Below, in pieces: positions 1 through 6,896 of a stretch of DNA of 10,407 nucleotides; position 1 is the first letter of the stretch; each line of letters begins with the position of its first letter. The notes under the pieces were generated by a model. It did not search any database. It was not told the DNA's origin and worked only from the letters and a program-made list of their open reading frames with translations. The position numbers and the translations under genes were made by a program. The DNA comes from Methanomicrobiales archaeon (GTDB lineage: Archaea > Halobacteriota > Methanomicrobia > Methanomicrobiales > Methanospirillaceae), in NCBI GenBank assembly GCA_012798365.1, contig JAAZNH010000315.1:1-10407 (forward strand), written 5' to 3'.

Positions 1-688
1 ACTTCTTCCTGATCTCCTCTTCAGAATCTGCAACCGAGATATAGTTCCCCTGCGACGAGGACATCTTTTTGCCATCAAGGCCGTTAAGAATCGGGGTGTG
101 GATGCAGACCGGGGCCTTGTAGCCGAAGTTGACCAGGTGTTCGCGGGCGAGCATGTGGATCTTGCGCTGGTCAATCCCACCTACCGCGGCATCAGCACCT
201 AAAAGGGCGATGTCAGCAGCCTGCATGATGGGGTAGATCATCTGGGAAACCGTGGGAGCATCCATCTGCCGCCCGACTTCATCCATGCTCCGGGTTGCCC
301 GGTTCAGGGTAATCTCCTGCGAGAGGCGGAGCACTAAAAGCTCGTAATCCCGGTTGAGCTGGACATCCGATCCAAGGACATATTTCACATTCTTCAGGCC
401 GAGCCCCTCAAAGCAGCGGCGGTTATAATCAGCCAGTTCCCGGACTTTCTCCATCGTGCCTTTCCGGTTCAGGAAAGCATGGAGATCGGCGAGCAGTACG
501 GTGACTTCAAAACCGGCAGCCTGGAGATCCACCAGCTTGTTGATGGTGACCAGGTGGCCGAGGTGAATCTCACCGCTGGGCTCATACCCGGCATAGACCC
601 GTTTTGTGGGTTTCTGGAGAAGCGCCCGGAGATCGTCATCAGTGACGACTTCGACAGTGTTCCGGGTAACACGTTCGTATGCGTCCAT
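1..688 (-). CDS. tyrS: Tyrosyl-tRNA synthetase, archaeal type (C-terminus cut by window edge)
   Basis: Class I aminoacyl-tRNA synthetase that charges tRNA-Tyr with tyrosine in the cytoplasm. The 229 visible residues hold most of the catalytic domain. Seen directly: Y32 and E36 in YAGYEPSG, the HIGH-type motif HLGH at residues 42-45, the IYPIMQ...D and GGIDQRK tyrosine-binding segments, and the signature KMSSS near the left edge (about bases 54-68). The sequence follows the Methanocaldococcus jannaschii TyrRS almost without gaps, so it is the archaeal/eukaryotic branch and not the bacterial one. That enzyme is about 306 residues, so roughly 75 are missing here, including the anticodon-binding end. 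The start at 688 matches the family N-terminus (MDAYERVTRNT). It lies 25 bp after the GAPDH stop with no clear Shine-Dalgarno and no terminator between, so the two genes are probably co-transcribed. Confidence 0.96.
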   Translation of the reverse strand, partial: MDAYERVTRNTVEVVTDDDLRALLQKPTKRVYAGYEPSGEIHLGHLVTINKLVDLQAAGFEVTVLLADLHAFLNRKGTMEKVRELADYNRRCFEGLGLKNVKYVLGSDVQLNRDYELLVLRLSQEITLNRATRSMDEVGRQMDAPTVSQMIYPIMQAADIALLGADAAVGGIDQRKIHMLAREHLVNFGYKAPVCIHTPILNGLDGKKMSSSQGNYISVADSEEEIRKK

Positions 689-713
689 CAGAAAGAATGG
701 GTGATGATGGGAG

Positions 714-1745
714 TTAATGGTTATTCTGGATGGTTTTGAATCCAAGGGCTGCGTTTGTTGCCGCAACAGACTTCTTTGCGTCCTTCTCCCCGCCCATCAT
801 GGCCCGGATGGCATCAACATTCTCCACAACAACGTCAGCCTCCTGGTGGATGGCCTGGAAGAAGCAGAGCTCGTTCTTGTTTGCGTAGAGGGAGTCCTCA
901 AAGATGCAGTTCTCGTACAGGTCGGAACGCTGCCTCCCGAGATCCATGGCAAACTCCTTGAGTTCCGCGGTGCTCTTAATCCCGGCAACCTTCTTGATGA
1001 GGCCGAGGCGGGGGTGGGCATTAATGAGCTCAAAGACACGCTCGCGGCTGACCGGTTTTTTCGTGGTCATCTGGATTGCGTGCATATGCATCATCGTGGT
1101 CGGGACGATCATGGCCATGGTCGTGATGGAGATGTGCGGCAGGACCGAGAGCACGTCCGGGCCGTGGTGGCTGGGAACACTGACCGGGTCAAGGACGATT
1201 GCATCGATGGGTCCTTTCTTGATCTCTCCTGGGTCAGACCCGCGCCGGACCATGATGGCGTGGACATGGGTGACACCGAACTCCTTGTCGATCTCGTTGA
1301 TGATCCTGCAGAGCCCTGTTGTATTGCAGGATACGACCCGGACGAACTGCCGGCCGATGGCGTCCTTGTAATTGCAGGAAGAGTTGAAGGAGAATCCTGC
1401 CACTTCGTGGTCTTCCCCGCCCTGCCAGATTGCTTTTTTCCCGAGTTTCTCGTAGAGCGGTTTGTTGGTTGCCCCGACATCGCCGGGCGTTGCATCGACT
1501 ATGATATCGGCAGCCTTGCACATGTCTTCAACGCTTCCGGCAACCTTGAGGCCGGCTTTTTCAAAGGCCGCTTTCTTGGAAAGATCGGCAATATACAAGG
1601 GATACCCGCGCTGTTTTGCAACAAAAGCTTCAGCATTCGGGCGTGTCTTTGAGACACCAACGATCTTCATGTCTTTCTGGGCAGCAACAGCATCAGCCAC
1701 GCGCTTGCCAATCGTACCAAACCCGTTTATGGCAACCTTGATCAT
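714..1745 (-). CDS. gap: Type II (archaeal) glyceraldehyde-3-phosphate dehydrogenase
   Basis: Phosphorylating NAD(P)-dependent GAPDH that interconverts glyceraldehyde 3-phosphate and 1,3-bisphosphoglycerate, in methanogens mainly serving gluconeogenesis. The 343 residues match the usual archaeal length. Seen directly: the Rossmann nucleotide-binding motif INGFGTIGKR at residues 6-15, the SKTR segment at 32-35, and the catalytic loop SCNTTGLCR with the nucleophile at C140, the position known in archaeal GAPDH. An ATG four codons upstream (1757) is in frame, but archaeal homologues start with MIKVAINGFGTIGKR, so 1745 is chosen. The upstream region has no convincing TATA box or Shine-Dalgarno, so the promoter is uncertain. 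The gene is followed closely by tyrS on the same strand, probably as a two-gene transcript; this pairing looks like housekeeping linkage and not a pathway. Confidence 0.96.
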   Translation of the reverse strand: MIKVAINGFGTIGKRVADAVAAQKDMKIVGVSKTRPNAEAFVAKQRGYPLYIADLSKKAAFEKAGLKVAGSVEDMCKAADIIVDATPGDVGATNKPLYEKLGKKAIWQGGEDHEVAGFSFNSSCNYKDAIGRQFVRVVSCNTTGLCRIINEIDKEFGVTHVHAIMVRRGSDPGEIKKGPIDAIVLDPVSVPSHHGPDVLSVLPHISITTMAMIVPTTMMHMHAIQMTTKKPVSRERVFELINAHPRLGLIKKVAGIKSTAELKEFAMDLGRQRSDLYENCIFEDSLYANKNELCFFQAIHQEADVVVENVDAIRAMMGGEKDAKKSVAATNAALGFKTIQNNH

Positions 1746-1902
1746 ACAATCGTACATCGCGCCGGAAATGAAAAAGCTATGCGAAATTCATGCGGCCTGC
1801 TACTGGGATTTGTCAATCATGGGACAACGGGGCGAAAAAAGGGCTAATTCTCGCAAGAATCGGGCATTTGCGGCATAAAATTTCCCCGATTCAAACAACA
1901 TG

Positions 1903-1912
1903 TATTTAAATA
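1903..1912 (+). promoter_or_regulatory. TATA box for the HdeD-like gene (leaderless mRNA)
   Basis: The octamer TTTAAATA (1905-1912) in an AT-rich stretch is centred 28 bases before the ATG at 1937. Archaeal transcription starts about 25-28 bases after the TATA centre, so the mRNA should begin at or within a few bases of the start codon. No Shine-Dalgarno is present between the box and the ATG, which fits a leaderless transcript. Confidence 0.6.
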
Positions 1913-1936
1913 AGAAGAAATAATAACAGATCACTC

Positions 1937-2527
1937 ATGAAAGCCTCCTTCCTTGGCTGTTCGGATGCCCCTATCCGCTGGTGGCAGATCGCGATCATGG
2001 GGGTGATCATCATCGTAGCCGGAGTTGATGCATTTTTCTGGACTTCGACGTTCCTGGGAATCCTTATCCCGCTTTTTGGGATCCTTGCCCTGGTTGTCGG
2101 TTCCATCATGATCGTCTTCTCCCTCTGTATACGGCAGGACCTGATATACCGGTTCCCGATCTTCTTTGCCGGGGTCATCTCGCTTGTTGTTGCCGCAGTG
2201 GCGATCCTTGTGCCCGGGCTCATCGGCACCTCGTTTATCATCATCCTTGCAATCCTTGCAATCATTAACAGCATCCTGCTCATCATTGTCGGGTGCTCCC
2301 TGCCGGATGCATGGAAGACGCGGCTGGTCATCGTCCTCTTTGGCATGGTCACCCTGTTCCTGAGTATTCTCATTGCCCTCTTCCCCTCGCTCTCGGACAT
2401 AGCCCTCGTGAAGCTCTGGGGCATCTATGCATGGGTTATCGGGGCACTCTGCATTGCGGCAGGGATCTCCATGAGGAATTTCTCAGACGAGGTATCAGCC
2501 CCTTCAGCCCTGCCCGTATCCCAGTAA
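1937..2527 (+). CDS. HdeD/DUF308-family six-helix membrane protein
   Basis: Small integral membrane protein of 196 residues. Six hydrophobic helices can be placed at about 16-34, 38-62, 74-92, 97-119, 128-149 and 155-178, in three hairpin pairs rich in I, L, V, G and A with short polar turns. This layout and the length fit the HdeD/DUF308 family, named after an E. coli acid-resistance membrane protein; the molecular function of archaeal members is unknown. The N-terminus has a short polar stretch (GCSDAPIRWW) before helix 1, and the C-terminal 18 residues are soluble. There is no signal peptide and no catalytic motif. It stands alone, divergent from GAPDH with its own TATA box, and ends at a T-run that probably terminates it. 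Family assignment comes from architecture and general similarity; other small six-helix families are possible. Confidence 0.75.
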   Translation: MKASFLGCSDAPIRWWQIAIMGVIIIVAGVDAFFWTSTFLGILIPLFGILALVVGSIMIVFSLCIRQDLIYRFPIFFAGVISLVVAAVAILVPGLIGTSFIIILAILAIINSILLIIVGCSLPDAWKTRLVIVLFGMVTLFLSILIALFPSLSDIALVKLWGIYAWVIGALCIAAGISMRNFSDEVSAPSALPVSQ

Positions 2528-2534
2528 GCCCCCC

Positions 2535-2539
2535 TTTTT
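2535..2539 (+). terminator. T-run after the HdeD-like gene
   Basis: A C6T5 tract begins one base after the stop codon of the HdeD-like gene. Archaeal RNA polymerase stops at short U-runs without needing a hairpin. The gene converges on tsr3, so a stop here is expected. The tract is short. Confidence 0.4.
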
Positions 2540-2560
2540 CGTCCGTCCGGTTTGTCGTGG

Positions 2561-2566
2561 AAAAAA
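2561..2566 (-). terminator. T-run after tsr3
   Basis: Six A on the plus strand read as T6 on the minus strand, 55 bases beyond the tsr3 stop in the 94-bp gap between two convergent genes. It is a plausible U-run terminator. Nothing else is seen in this gap. Confidence 0.35.
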
Positions 2567-2621
2567 GCGGTGCGGGATGTTGTGCTCCTTCAGGCTAAAC
2601 GGTTGAATATTCGGGTCACCA

Positions 2622-3113
2622 TCAGATGAACAGATGCTGGATCCTGACTACCTCCGAGCTGTCCTTCGCACTGGCATACAACTCAAGCGGCTCCTGGTTA
2701 ACTTCAAGGAAACGGATGCCCCAGTTCACTTTCCCGAGTATTTTTGCAGCCTGGTCTTTTTCCCCGACAATGTAGAGTGCAGCAGCAAGCGCCTCAACAG
2801 AAGAGAGTTTACAGGGCTTGCCAAAGTTCACCGGGTTTGCTGCCATGAGGAATGGGAGAGCACGCCGGATTCGCCAGGAACTGACCGCCCCCGTGTCCAG
2901 AACCTCCCAGGAGCAATCCAGGACCGTGATGGATTTCACAAACCGGTCCGCCGGCGAGAGCGCCTGTTCTGCCGTTGGGTCAAGAAGAAGGGAATTTCGT
3001 GGGATCTGGGAAATTTTGGGAAAGATCCGTAAAAAACCCGCTTTTTCCAGCTTCTTGACCGTACACTTCCGGGGGTCACAGCTGTTATCCCGGTAGGCAA
3101 ACAGGGGTATCAT
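2622..3113 (-). CDS. tsr3: Tsr3-type 16S rRNA aminocarboxypropyltransferase
   Basis: Transfers the 3-amino-3-carboxypropyl group of S-adenosylmethionine to a hypermodified uridine of small-subunit rRNA, a late step of ribosome assembly (the yeast Tsr3 reaction; archaeal members act on 16S rRNA). The 163 residues match the compact archaeal form. Conserved blocks seen: DPRKCT (13-18), LSPAD (52-56), VLDCSW (64-69), RALPFLMAANPVNFGKP (84-100), LSSVEALAAALYI (103-115), and a C-terminal helix with YASAKDSSEV. The ATG at 3113 gives the expected N-terminus (MIPLFAYRDNSCDPRKCT). A TATA-like element is centred about 28 bases upstream, so the mRNA is probably leaderless. The gene is divergent from the desulfurase-like/deoxyribosyltransferase fusion, with only 30 bp between start codons. 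Older databases call the family DUF367 or RLI-associated. Confidence 0.93.
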   Translation of the reverse strand: MIPLFAYRDNSCDPRKCTVKKLEKAGFLRIFPKISQIPRNSLLLDPTAEQALSPADRFVKSITVLDCSWEVLDTGAVSSWRIRRALPFLMAANPVNFGKPCKLSSVEALAAALYIVGEKDQAAKILGKVNWGIRFLEVNQEPLELYASAKDSSEVVRIQHLFI

Positions 3114-3136
3114 TGATCATCTGTGGGTGCACACTC

Positions 3137-3145
3137 TACTATAAT
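3137..3145 (-). promoter_or_regulatory. Probable TATA box of tsr3, overlapping the divergent start codon
   Basis: Read on the minus strand this is ATTATAGTA, centred about 28 bases before the tsr3 ATG at 3113, the spacing seen at the other leaderless candidates in this window. Its first bases are the first two bases of the ATG (3144-3146) of the divergent gene, so the box lies partly inside that gene's initiation site. The match to the TATA consensus is moderate. Confidence 0.45.
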
Positions 3146-4001
3146 GTACGTTCTCTTCTGTCCCTGCATCCAGGACGCGGCGCTCCGGGCACGGGGAATT
3201 ACCCGCCCCTCCGATCTCGCGTTGTTTGACCGGGTCCGGGAGCGGTGCAGGAAGTTCTCTGTCGAGATGGTGCCGTTTCCCTGCCCGGAAACTCTCTTCC
3301 TTGGGCCGGACCGGGAACCCGGGACTTTTCTTGAGCGTCTCGACAAACCGGAATTTCCTGCACTCCTTGACAGGCTCGAAGCGCAGGTCCGGGAAATGAT
3401 TGCAAGGCGCGGCCAGCCCCTCTGCATCATCGGGGTCAACTCGTCTCCCACCTGCGGGGTTACCGCCACGTACTACGGGAGTAACGGAGAAGAACCCCCG
3501 AAACGACCCGGCAGGGGGGTATTCCTTGACCGGTTTTGTGGAATCCGTGCGTTTGATGTGACAACGTTCTCCCGCTACCGCATCTACCTGGCAGCCCCGC
3601 TCTTCTCGCAGGCCGAACGTACGTACAATGCCACGCTCGCCCGGCTCCTGGAAACGAACCTGTTCGAGGTGTATCTCCCGCAGGAAACAGGCGATGATTC
3701 CGATACCCGGCAGGAATCGGAGCAGCACCGGCTGTTCCGGCAGAACGTGGAAGCACTCGAAGCCTCTGACATCGTTGTTGCGGTGATTGAGGGAGCCGAT
3801 GCGGATTCGGGAACGGCCTGGGAGATGGGATATGCCTCTGCCCGGGGCAAACCGGTCATTGCCATCCGGACCGATTTCCGGCGTGTCGGCCATCACGAAC
3901 ATGTCAACCTCATGCTCGAACAGTCGGCGGTGGTTGTCACCTCATCAGATGACCTTTTTTCCGCCCTGCACTCTCCCCTTCTTCCCGGCCCGGATGGATA
4001 A
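3144..4001 (+). CDS. Fusion: DUF523/TudS-like Fe-S desulfurase domain plus nucleoside 2-deoxyribosyltransferase
   Basis: Two-domain cytoplasmic protein of 285 residues. Residues 1-135 hold cysteines in the pattern of the DUF523/TudS 2-thiouracil desulfurases: CPC at 6-8, PCPE with C47, and GVNSSPTCGV with C104, where three cysteines could hold a [4Fe-4S] cluster. Residues 146-285 are a nucleoside 2-deoxyribosyltransferase (PF05014): RIYLAAPLFSQAE (146-158), LPQE (178-181), SDIVVAV (208-214), then D221-SGTAW-E227 with E227 as the expected nucleophile, and NLML with N255. The second assignment is strong; the first is by motif and less certain. An in-frame GTG at 3123 would add seven residues, but the ATG at 3144 directly precedes the conserved N-terminus. 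The architecture suggests salvage or clean-up of modified, perhaps thiolated, nucleosides; that is inference. Confidence 0.82.
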   Translation: MYVLFCPCIQDAALRARGITRPSDLALFDRVRERCRKFSVEMVPFPCPETLFLGPDREPGTFLERLDKPEFPALLDRLEAQVREMIARRGQPLCIIGVNSSPTCGVTATYYGSNGEEPPKRPGRGVFLDRFCGIRAFDVTTFSRYRIYLAAPLFSQAERTYNATLARLLETNLFEVYLPQETGDDSDTRQESEQHRLFRQNVEALEASDIVVAVIEGADADSGTAWEMGYASARGKPVIAIRTDFRRVGHHEHVNLMLEQSAVVVTSSDDLFSALHSPLLPGPDG

Positions 4002-4147
4002 CCCCAGCGACATTCGCTGGCTGTGCAGAATTCAGGAACGATAATTCCGAAATTAACAAACCAGAAGCGATTACCTGGAATAAAAACCGCCCTGCCGGTT
4101 ATGGAATAAACTATATCGGAATATCGACAAACGGTACCTGATTTGCG
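4002..4147. other. Intergenic region before the glycan cluster
   Basis: 146 AT-rich bases with no gene. It holds a 5-bp stem, AACCG/CGGTT (4085-4089 with 4096-4100), not followed by a T-run, and the TATA-like stretch listed separately. It marks the change from nucleotide-related genes to surface-glycan genes. Confidence 0.5.
4106..4116 (+). promoter_or_regulatory. Possible TATA box of the GT39-like gene
   Basis: ATAAACTATAT is centred about 37 bases before the ATG at 4148, predicting a start near 4138 and a leader of about 10 bases. It is the best TATA-like stretch in the 146-bp gap, but the match is loose and no clear Shine-Dalgarno follows. Confidence 0.3.
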
Positions 4148-5689
4148 ATGGGGAAGAAACGCGACGAGCGGGGAAAGGAAAAGACCGGATCCGACCGGGA
4201 ATGCAACCTTGACAATGGCTATGTATCACCGATCCGCACCCTGGGCGATCTCTCGGCGGCATCGATCCGGGACACCATTGTCCACAGCCGCTATATCCAG
4301 ATCCTCCTCTCGCTCACCATAATCGGGTTCCTCCTCCGGTTTTACCATCTCGGTTTTAACTCGCTCTGGCTGGATGAAGCCTCCACGTATACCTTTGCCT
4401 CCCTGTCCATCCCCGGCATCTGGGAAGCAACCACCGGCGGGGAATTCAATCCCCCGCTCTTTTACTGGACCGAGCACATAATGCTGGTCTTTGGGAACAG
4501 TGAGTTCATTCTCCGGTTCATCCCGGCTCTCTTAGGTGTCCTCACCATCCCGGTCTTTTACCTTGCCGGAAAAGAGTTTGCAGATCGCAACACGGGTATC
4601 ATTGCCGCAGCAGCAGCAACGTTCTCGCCGTTCCTGATCATCTACTCCCAGGAAGCCCGTGCCTATGCAATGATGCTCTTCTTTGTTGGTCTTGCGATGT
4701 TCTTCTGCCTGCGTGCACTCAGGACCAATGACATGAAAAACTGGGCTCTCTTCGGGGCATTCTCCGCCCTGGCTTTCTGGTCGCATTTCTATGCCATGGT
4801 CATGGTTGGATCGCTTGTCCTGTACTCCCTGTATGAACTACTGCCGAAGATCCAGAAGGATATCAGGGCACTCAGGCCCATTGTCATTGGCGGGGTGACC
4901 TTTGGCCTCCTCTGCCTCCCGCTGATCCCGGTCACCCTCCAGCTCTTTGCAAAGCGGACGGCCGGCGGCCCGACCTTCGGGTTCCAGGGAGCCGTCCTCA
5001 TCTACGAGACATTCCGGCAGATCCTCTCCTCCCCGTTCAGGTTTCCCGGCAGCGACCTCGTCTTTTTCATTCTTTTCATATTGTTTGTAATCGGGGTGAT
5101 CCAGGCGTTCCGCATGGACCGGAACAAGGGGATTTTCCTTGTCTCAATCACGGTCCTGACGTTTGCCATCAGTTTCTTCCTCTCGTACCGGATCCCGATG
5201 ATGCCCCGGTACCTCATCATCCTCTCCCTCGTCCTCTTCATCGGGATTGGCCTCTCGTATAAACCCGTCTGCTCCCTTATAGCAAACCGGAATATCGTGT
5301 ACGGGTTTGTTCTCCTGATGCTCCTCGTAAGCCTGCCATTCATTGCCGGGTATTACTCGGGATACACCAAGGAAGACTGGCGGGGATTTGCCGGCCAGGT
5401 CACTTCTCTTACAAAACCCGGTGATTTGGTTGTTGTCGCACCCGGTTACGTGTACCAGCCGTTTGATTATTACTACTCGGCTGCTGAAGACGGGACTGTT
5501 GAGCATCATGCAGACAATGGAAAAAACCTGGAATCGATCCGGCTTGAGAAAGGAAACAGCTCCATGTATATCATCGTGACCGGGGATATCCAGTCCGCGA
5601 ATCCCGAGGGCGATGCAGTTGCATGGCTCGAGAAGAATGCCAGGCTGCAGGGCCAGAATACCGGAATCTACCTCTTCAGCGTGAACTAA
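4148..5689 (+). CDS. GT-C glycosyltransferase, GT39/ArnT-like (PMT_2 superfamily)
   Basis: Integral membrane transferase of 513 residues, expected to use a polyprenyl-phosphate-linked sugar as donor and act on the outer face of the membrane. A charged cytoplasmic N-tail (about 1-47) precedes TM1 (50-67). The first external loop carries LWLDEAST (73-80), whose D76-E77 pair is the conserved acidic motif of GT-C enzymes, and FNPPLFYW (100-107). SQEARAYAM (167-175) is another hallmark of the PMT_2 group. About ten to eleven further helices follow, then a soluble C-terminal domain (about 395-513) containing the DWRGFAGQV and DLVVVAPGYVYQPFDYYY segments, as in many archaeal and bacterial GT39-like proteins. 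The next gene begins 16 bp later, so it is co-transcribed with the DPM1-GtrA protein that probably makes its donor. Sugar and acceptor cannot be read from sequence. Confidence 0.88.
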   Translation: MGKKRDERGKEKTGSDRECNLDNGYVSPIRTLGDLSAASIRDTIVHSRYIQILLSLTIIGFLLRFYHLGFNSLWLDEASTYTFASLSIPGIWEATTGGEFNPPLFYWTEHIMLVFGNSEFILRFIPALLGVLTIPVFYLAGKEFADRNTGIIAAAAATFSPFLIIYSQEARAYAMMLFFVGLAMFFCLRALRTNDMKNWALFGAFSALAFWSHFYAMVMVGSLVLYSLYELLPKIQKDIRALRPIVIGGVTFGLLCLPLIPVTLQLFAKRTAGGPTFGFQGAVLIYETFRQILSSPFRFPGSDLVFFILFILFVIGVIQAFRMDRNKGIFLVSITVLTFAISFFLSYRIPMMPRYLIILSLVLFIGIGLSYKPVCSLIANRNIVYGFVLLMLLVSLPFIAGYYSGYTKEDWRGFAGQVTSLTKPGDLVVVAPGYVYQPFDYYYSAAEDGTVEHHADNGKNLESIRLEKGNSSMYIIVTGDIQSANPEGDAVAWLEKNARLQGQNTGIYLFSVN

Positions 5690-5705
5690 TCCCGGATTAG
5701 ATGTC

Positions 5706-6812
5706 ATGTACGACCTGACCGTCATCATCCCAACCTTCAACGAGGAGGCCAATATCCGCAACATCGTCATGGCGGTGGATGCTGTATTTTATGAAAACTC
5801 GCTCAACGGCCAGGTCCTGGTTGTCGATGACAACTCCTCAGATGGCACAATTGCAATCGTCAGGGAGATCAAACGGATCAAGCCGCATGTTGATATCCTT
5901 GTACGGGAGAAAGACCACGGGCTCTCCCAGTCGGTTGCTGACGGTTTTGTCCACGCTGCGTCCGAGGTTTTCATTGTTATTGACGCCGACTTCTCTCATC
6001 CCCCGGTTCTTATCCCGCGGATGTACGAAGAGATCAAAAAAGGCAGCGATGTCGTCATCGGCAGCCGGTATATGGAGGGGGGCGGGATTAAGGACTGGCC
6101 CCTCAAACGCCGGCTCATATCAACCGGGGCCACCTTCCTTGGCCGGCTCCTTTTCCCGGACATCACGGATCCCGTGAGCGGCTTCTTTGCGATACGAAAG
6201 AATGTTGTGAAAGATGCCTCCCTCAAACCCCGGGGCTACAAGATCCTTCTTGAAGTCCTGGGCAAAGGCCACTGGGAGAAGGATGTCGAGATCCCGTTCG
6301 AATTCACCGACCGCGAGGCCGGTGCAAGCAAGCTGAAACTCCGTACCATCATCGAATATGCAGAGCAGGTCCTGGACATCACGCTCCATTCATTCATCCA
6401 TCGCGATAATGCCGCGTGGCGGGAATGGAAACGGGTCTTTAAATTCGGGATTGTCGGGCTTACCGGTATTATTGTCAACATGGGTGTGCTGTACGCGCTC
6501 ACCGAGTACGCCCACTTTTATTACCTTGTTGCAAGCTTCTTTGCGATCGAACTGTCGATCATCAACAACTTCATCTGGAATGATCTCTGGACATTCCAGG
6601 GTGAAACCGAACGGAAATTCTCCAGCCGGTATCAACGCCTTGTTGCATTCAACCTGGTGTCGGCCGGGGGCGTTGCCATCAATATGGGCCTCCTGTATCT
6701 CTTCACGGGTGTCTTTGGCGTTTACTATCTTATCTCGAACCTCATTGGCATCCTCGTTGCTTTTTCCTGGAATTTCCTGGTGAACCGTCGCGTCACCTGG
6801 ATGCGGAAATAA
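5706..6812 (+). CDS. Dolichol-phosphate mannose synthase-like GT2 fused to a GtrA membrane domain
   Basis: Two-part protein of 368 residues. Residues 1-235 are a family GT2 transferase of the DPM1 type, which moves a hexose from a nucleotide sugar to polyprenyl phosphate at the cytoplasmic face: VIIPTFNEEANI (6-17), VVDDNSSDGT (39-48), the metal-binding DAD at 93-95 followed by FSHPP, GSRY (119-122), DPVSGFFAIRK (155-165) and GASKL (206-210). Residues 245-368 form a four-helix GtrA-like domain: helices near 245-265, 270-292 (with the conserved NNFIWN, 287-292), 312-333 and 338-358, then the closing WNFLVNRRVTW. Archaeal DPM synthases with this fusion are known, for example the structurally studied Pyrococcus furiosus enzyme. 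Placed between two GT-C genes, it probably supplies their lipid-linked sugar. The start at 5706 has only a weak Shine-Dalgarno, consistent with coupling to the upstream gene. Mannose is the likely but unproven sugar. Confidence 0.93.
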   Translation: MYDLTVIIPTFNEEANIRNIVMAVDAVFYENSLNGQVLVVDDNSSDGTIAIVREIKRIKPHVDILVREKDHGLSQSVADGFVHAASEVFIVIDADFSHPPVLIPRMYEEIKKGSDVVIGSRYMEGGGIKDWPLKRRLISTGATFLGRLLFPDITDPVSGFFAIRKNVVKDASLKPRGYKILLEVLGKGHWEKDVEIPFEFTDREAGASKLKLRTIIEYAEQVLDITLHSFIHRDNAAWREWKRVFKFGIVGLTGIIVNMGVLYALTEYAHFYYLVASFFAIELSIINNFIWNDLWTFQGETERKFSSRYQRLVAFNLVSAGGVAINMGLLYLFTGVFGVYYLISNLIGILVAFSWNFLVNRRVTWMRK

Positions 6813-6820
6813 GGGTGAGA

Positions 6821-6851
6821 GCCGGACACCGGCCGGCCAGCGGTTTTCTTT
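6821..6851 (+). terminator. Hairpin plus T-rich tract after the DPM1-GtrA gene
   Basis: A 5-bp GC stem, GCCGG (6821-6825) pairing with CCGGC (6829-6833) around a 3-base loop, is followed by the T-rich tract TTTTCTTT (6844-6851). It begins eight bases after the stop codon. The T-tract overlaps the putative promoter of the next gene, so read-through and re-initiation may both occur. Confidence 0.35.
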
Positions 6852-6857
6852 AAAGAA
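6846..6857 (+). promoter_or_regulatory. Candidate TATA box of the GT87-like gene within a perfect 12-bp palindrome
   Basis: TTCTTTAAAGAA is perfectly palindromic and has the TTTAAA core. Centred at 6851, it predicts transcription starting near 6878, leaving a leader of about 30 bases that includes the Shine-Dalgarno at 6897-6902. The palindrome could also be a regulator site or be chance in an AT-rich stretch. Confidence 0.35.
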
Positions 6858-6896
6858 CCGATATCTACTAAACACCATCAGCGCGAATATTGGAGC

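Noticed and set aside
717..1652. A 311-codon open frame on the plus strand opposite GAPDH
   Set aside because: It is a shadow of the fully conserved GAPDH gene in GC-rich DNA, with no recognisable motif and no promoter or Shine-Dalgarno.
1746..1757. GAPDH start four codons upstream (1757)
   Set aside because: Archaeal GAPDH homologues begin at the MIKVAINGFGTIGKR strand, and the upstream ATG has no better initiation signals.
2246..2265. Tandem ATCCTTGCA repeat
   Set aside because: It falls inside the HdeD-like gene and encodes repeated Ile-Leu-Ala in a membrane helix, so low-complexity coding explains it.
3123..3143. An upstream GTG start adding seven residues to the fusion protein
   Set aside because: No ribosome site supports it, and the ATG at 3144 directly precedes the conserved cysteine-containing N-terminus. 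It cannot be fully excluded.
3117..3902. A 261-codon open frame on the minus strand opposite the desulfurase-like/deoxyribosyltransferase fusion
   Set aside because: Rich in R, G and P with no motif, and it lies over clearly conserved catalytic sequence on the plus strand.
4085..4100. Inverted repeat AACCG/CGGTT after the fusion gene as a terminator
   Set aside because: The stem is only 5 bp, about 80 bases past the stop codon, and no T-run follows.
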